From positions 1 to 7,521 of the forward strand of contig URTW01000093.1 in the NCBI GenBank assembly GCA_900550815.1: a DNA stretch of 7,521 nt, in the 5' to 3' direction. The notes under the pieces were generated by a model, which was given only the letters and a program-made list of their open reading frames with translations, ran no database searches and was not told the origin of the DNA. This DNA comes from an uncultured Collinsella sp. GTDB lineage: Bacteria; Actinomycetota; Coriobacteriia; Coriobacteriales; Coriobacteriaceae. This document shows, piece after piece, positions 6,367 through 7,521 of the stretch; position 1 is the stretch's first letter; each line of letters opens with the position of its first letter. A program made the position numbers and the translations under genes.

Positions 6367-7521
6367 CTACTCGTCCACCTTGAGGATCGCCATAAAGGCC
6401 TCCTGCGGGACCTCGACCGAGCCGATGGCCTTCATGCGCTTCTTGCCCTCTTTCTGCTTCTCGAGCAGTTTGCGCTTACGCGAAATATCGCCGCCGTAGC
6501 ACTTGGCAAGCACGTCCTTGCGACGCGCCTTGACGGTAGAGCGGGCAATGATCTTGTTGCCGATAGCACCCTGGATGGGCACCTCGAACAGCTGACGCGG
6601 AATAATCTCCTTGAGCTTGTCGCATAGGCCGCGGGCAAGACCGTAGGCCTTGTCCTTGTGGACGATAAACGACAGCGCGTCCACCTCGTCGCCCGAAAGC
6701 AAGATATCGAGCTTGACGAGCTCGGAGGGACGATACTCGTTGAACTCGTAGTCGAGCGAGGCATAGCCCTTGGTACGGCTCTTGAGCTGGTCAAAGAAGT
6801 CCAAGATGAGCTCGGCGAGCGGCATATCAAAGCGCATCTCGACCGACTTGCTCGTGAGATGAATCATGTCGGTAGTAATGCCGCGGTGCTCGATAGCGAG
6901 CTGCATGACGGCACCCGTATACTCGGGCGGGCAGATGATCTATGCCTTGAGGTAGGGTTCCTCGATACGCTCGATGCGCGTAGCCTCGGGCAGATCCTGC
7001 GGGCTGCGGACATCAATCATCTCGCCGTCAGTCTTGTAGACGTGATAGTCCACCGAGGGGCTCGTGGCAATGAGGTCAAGATTGAACTCGCGCTCCAGGC
7101 GCTCCTTGACGACCTCCATATGCAGCAGGCCCAAGAAGCCCACGCGGAAGCCAAAGCCGAGCGCCACCGAGGTCTCGGGCTCCCACACCAACGACGGGTC
7201 GTTGACGTGCAGCTTATCGAGCGCGTCACGCAGGTTCTCGTAGTCCTTGTTATCGATCGGGAACAGGCCCGTATAGACCATGGGCTTGGCCTCGCGGTAG
7301 CCGGGAAGCGGCTCGGGGCAGGGATTCGACGCCCACGTGAGGGTATCGCCCACGCGCACGGCCTCGGGGTCCTTCAGGCCCGTGACCACGTATCCGACCT
7401 CGCCGACCGTCAGAGCATCAACCGGGGTCTCGGCGGGACGCTTGACACCCACACCATCGACAAAAAAGTCGCCCATTGCCTGCATCCTGCGCAGGGAAAC
7501 GACATTTATCATGAAGACGAC
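6367..7521 (-). pseudogene. lepA: Elongation factor 4 (LepA), 3' part, broken by in-frame TAG
   Basis: LepA is a ribosome-associated GTPase related to EF-G, linked to ribosome back-translocation and 30S assembly. The window holds the portion after the GTPase domain. First come ~193 codons to a TAG at 6942-6940: domain II, then [23 protein letters not shown] and [18 protein letters not shown]. Then, in the same frame, ~190 codons run to the natural TAG at 6367: [20 protein letters not shown], the [20 protein letters not shown] signature of the LepA C-terminal domain, and [11 protein letters not shown]. Both sides align without a gap to one LepA protein ([18 protein letters not shown] against KATMMVPNDYVGAVM as recalled for Bacillus). 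So a single codon is changed, with no frameshift. A restart at the ATG at 6906 would give only a C-terminal fragment. Near the edge (7521-~7460) domain II looks about eight residues short. It could be a true pseudogene, a strain-specific nonsense allele or a sequencing error. Confidence 0.85.
6940..6942 (-). other. In-frame amber codon inside lepA
   Basis: The codon after EEPYLKA reads TAG, where the family has a variable residue (Thr in Bacillus as recalled). A lysine or glutamine codon (AAG, CAG) would need one base change. TAG also ends lepA itself, hemW and mtaB at family-normal positions, so general TAG recoding is not indicated. Confidence 0.85.

Noticed and set aside
6940..6942. Genome-wide recoding of TAG (for example to an amino acid)
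   Set aside because: TAG also ends hemW, mtaB and lepA at normal family positions, and the next gene starts immediately after or overlaps each, so TAG acts as a stop here.

Overview
The window is about 60% GC by eye. It carries one unbroken run of seven genes, all on the minus strand, so the reading order is from high to low coordinates: lepA (3' part, interrupted) - dusB - hemW - a DnaJ paralogue with a membrane tail - dnaJ - mtaB - phoH (5' part, cut by the window edge). Codon use, protein similarity and gene order suggest a high-GC Gram-positive of the class Coriobacteriia (Collinsella/Olsenella type). This assignment is made from remembered family sequences, not from a search.

Layout. 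7521-6367: the last ~385 codons of lepA (elongation factor 4), with an in-frame TAG at 6942-6940. 6362-5319: dusB, a tRNA-dihydrouridine synthase, 4 nt after lepA. 5316-4084: hemW, 2 nt after dusB. 4083-4026: a 58-nt gap with an AT-rich patch. 4025-2922: a J-protein whose C-terminal half is replaced by about three predicted membrane segments. 2921-2841: an 81-nt gap with a weak promoter candidate. 2840-1692: an ordinary type-I dnaJ. 1682-390: mtaB, a tRNA methylthiotransferase, with a GTG start 9 nt after the dnaJ stop. 409-1: the N-terminal part of phoH, overlapping mtaB by 20 nt.

The genes form a translation and protein-quality cluster: ribosome remodelling (LepA), tRNA modification (DusB, MtaB), a heme chaperone (HemW), two Hsp70 co-chaperones and an RNA-linked ATPase (PhoH). 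Very short gaps and overlaps imply one or a few polycistronic transcripts, possibly with extra promoters before each J-protein gene. The order resembles the lepA-hemW-hrcA-(grpE-dnaK)-dnaJ-...-mtaB block of Bacillus and the lepA-hemW-hrcA-dnaJ2-...-phoH block of other actinobacteria, but with no hrcA, grpE or dnaK between hemW and dnaJ. The membrane-tailed J-protein sits in the slot that hrcA normally fills.

The main points of interest are that membrane-tailed J-protein, the amber codon in lepA, and disturbed sequence at both edges (a shortened strand region in lepA and a damaged P-loop in phoH). The edge effects may be contig-end errors rather than biology. No RNA genes, CRISPR arrays, insertion sequences or convincing terminators were seen.
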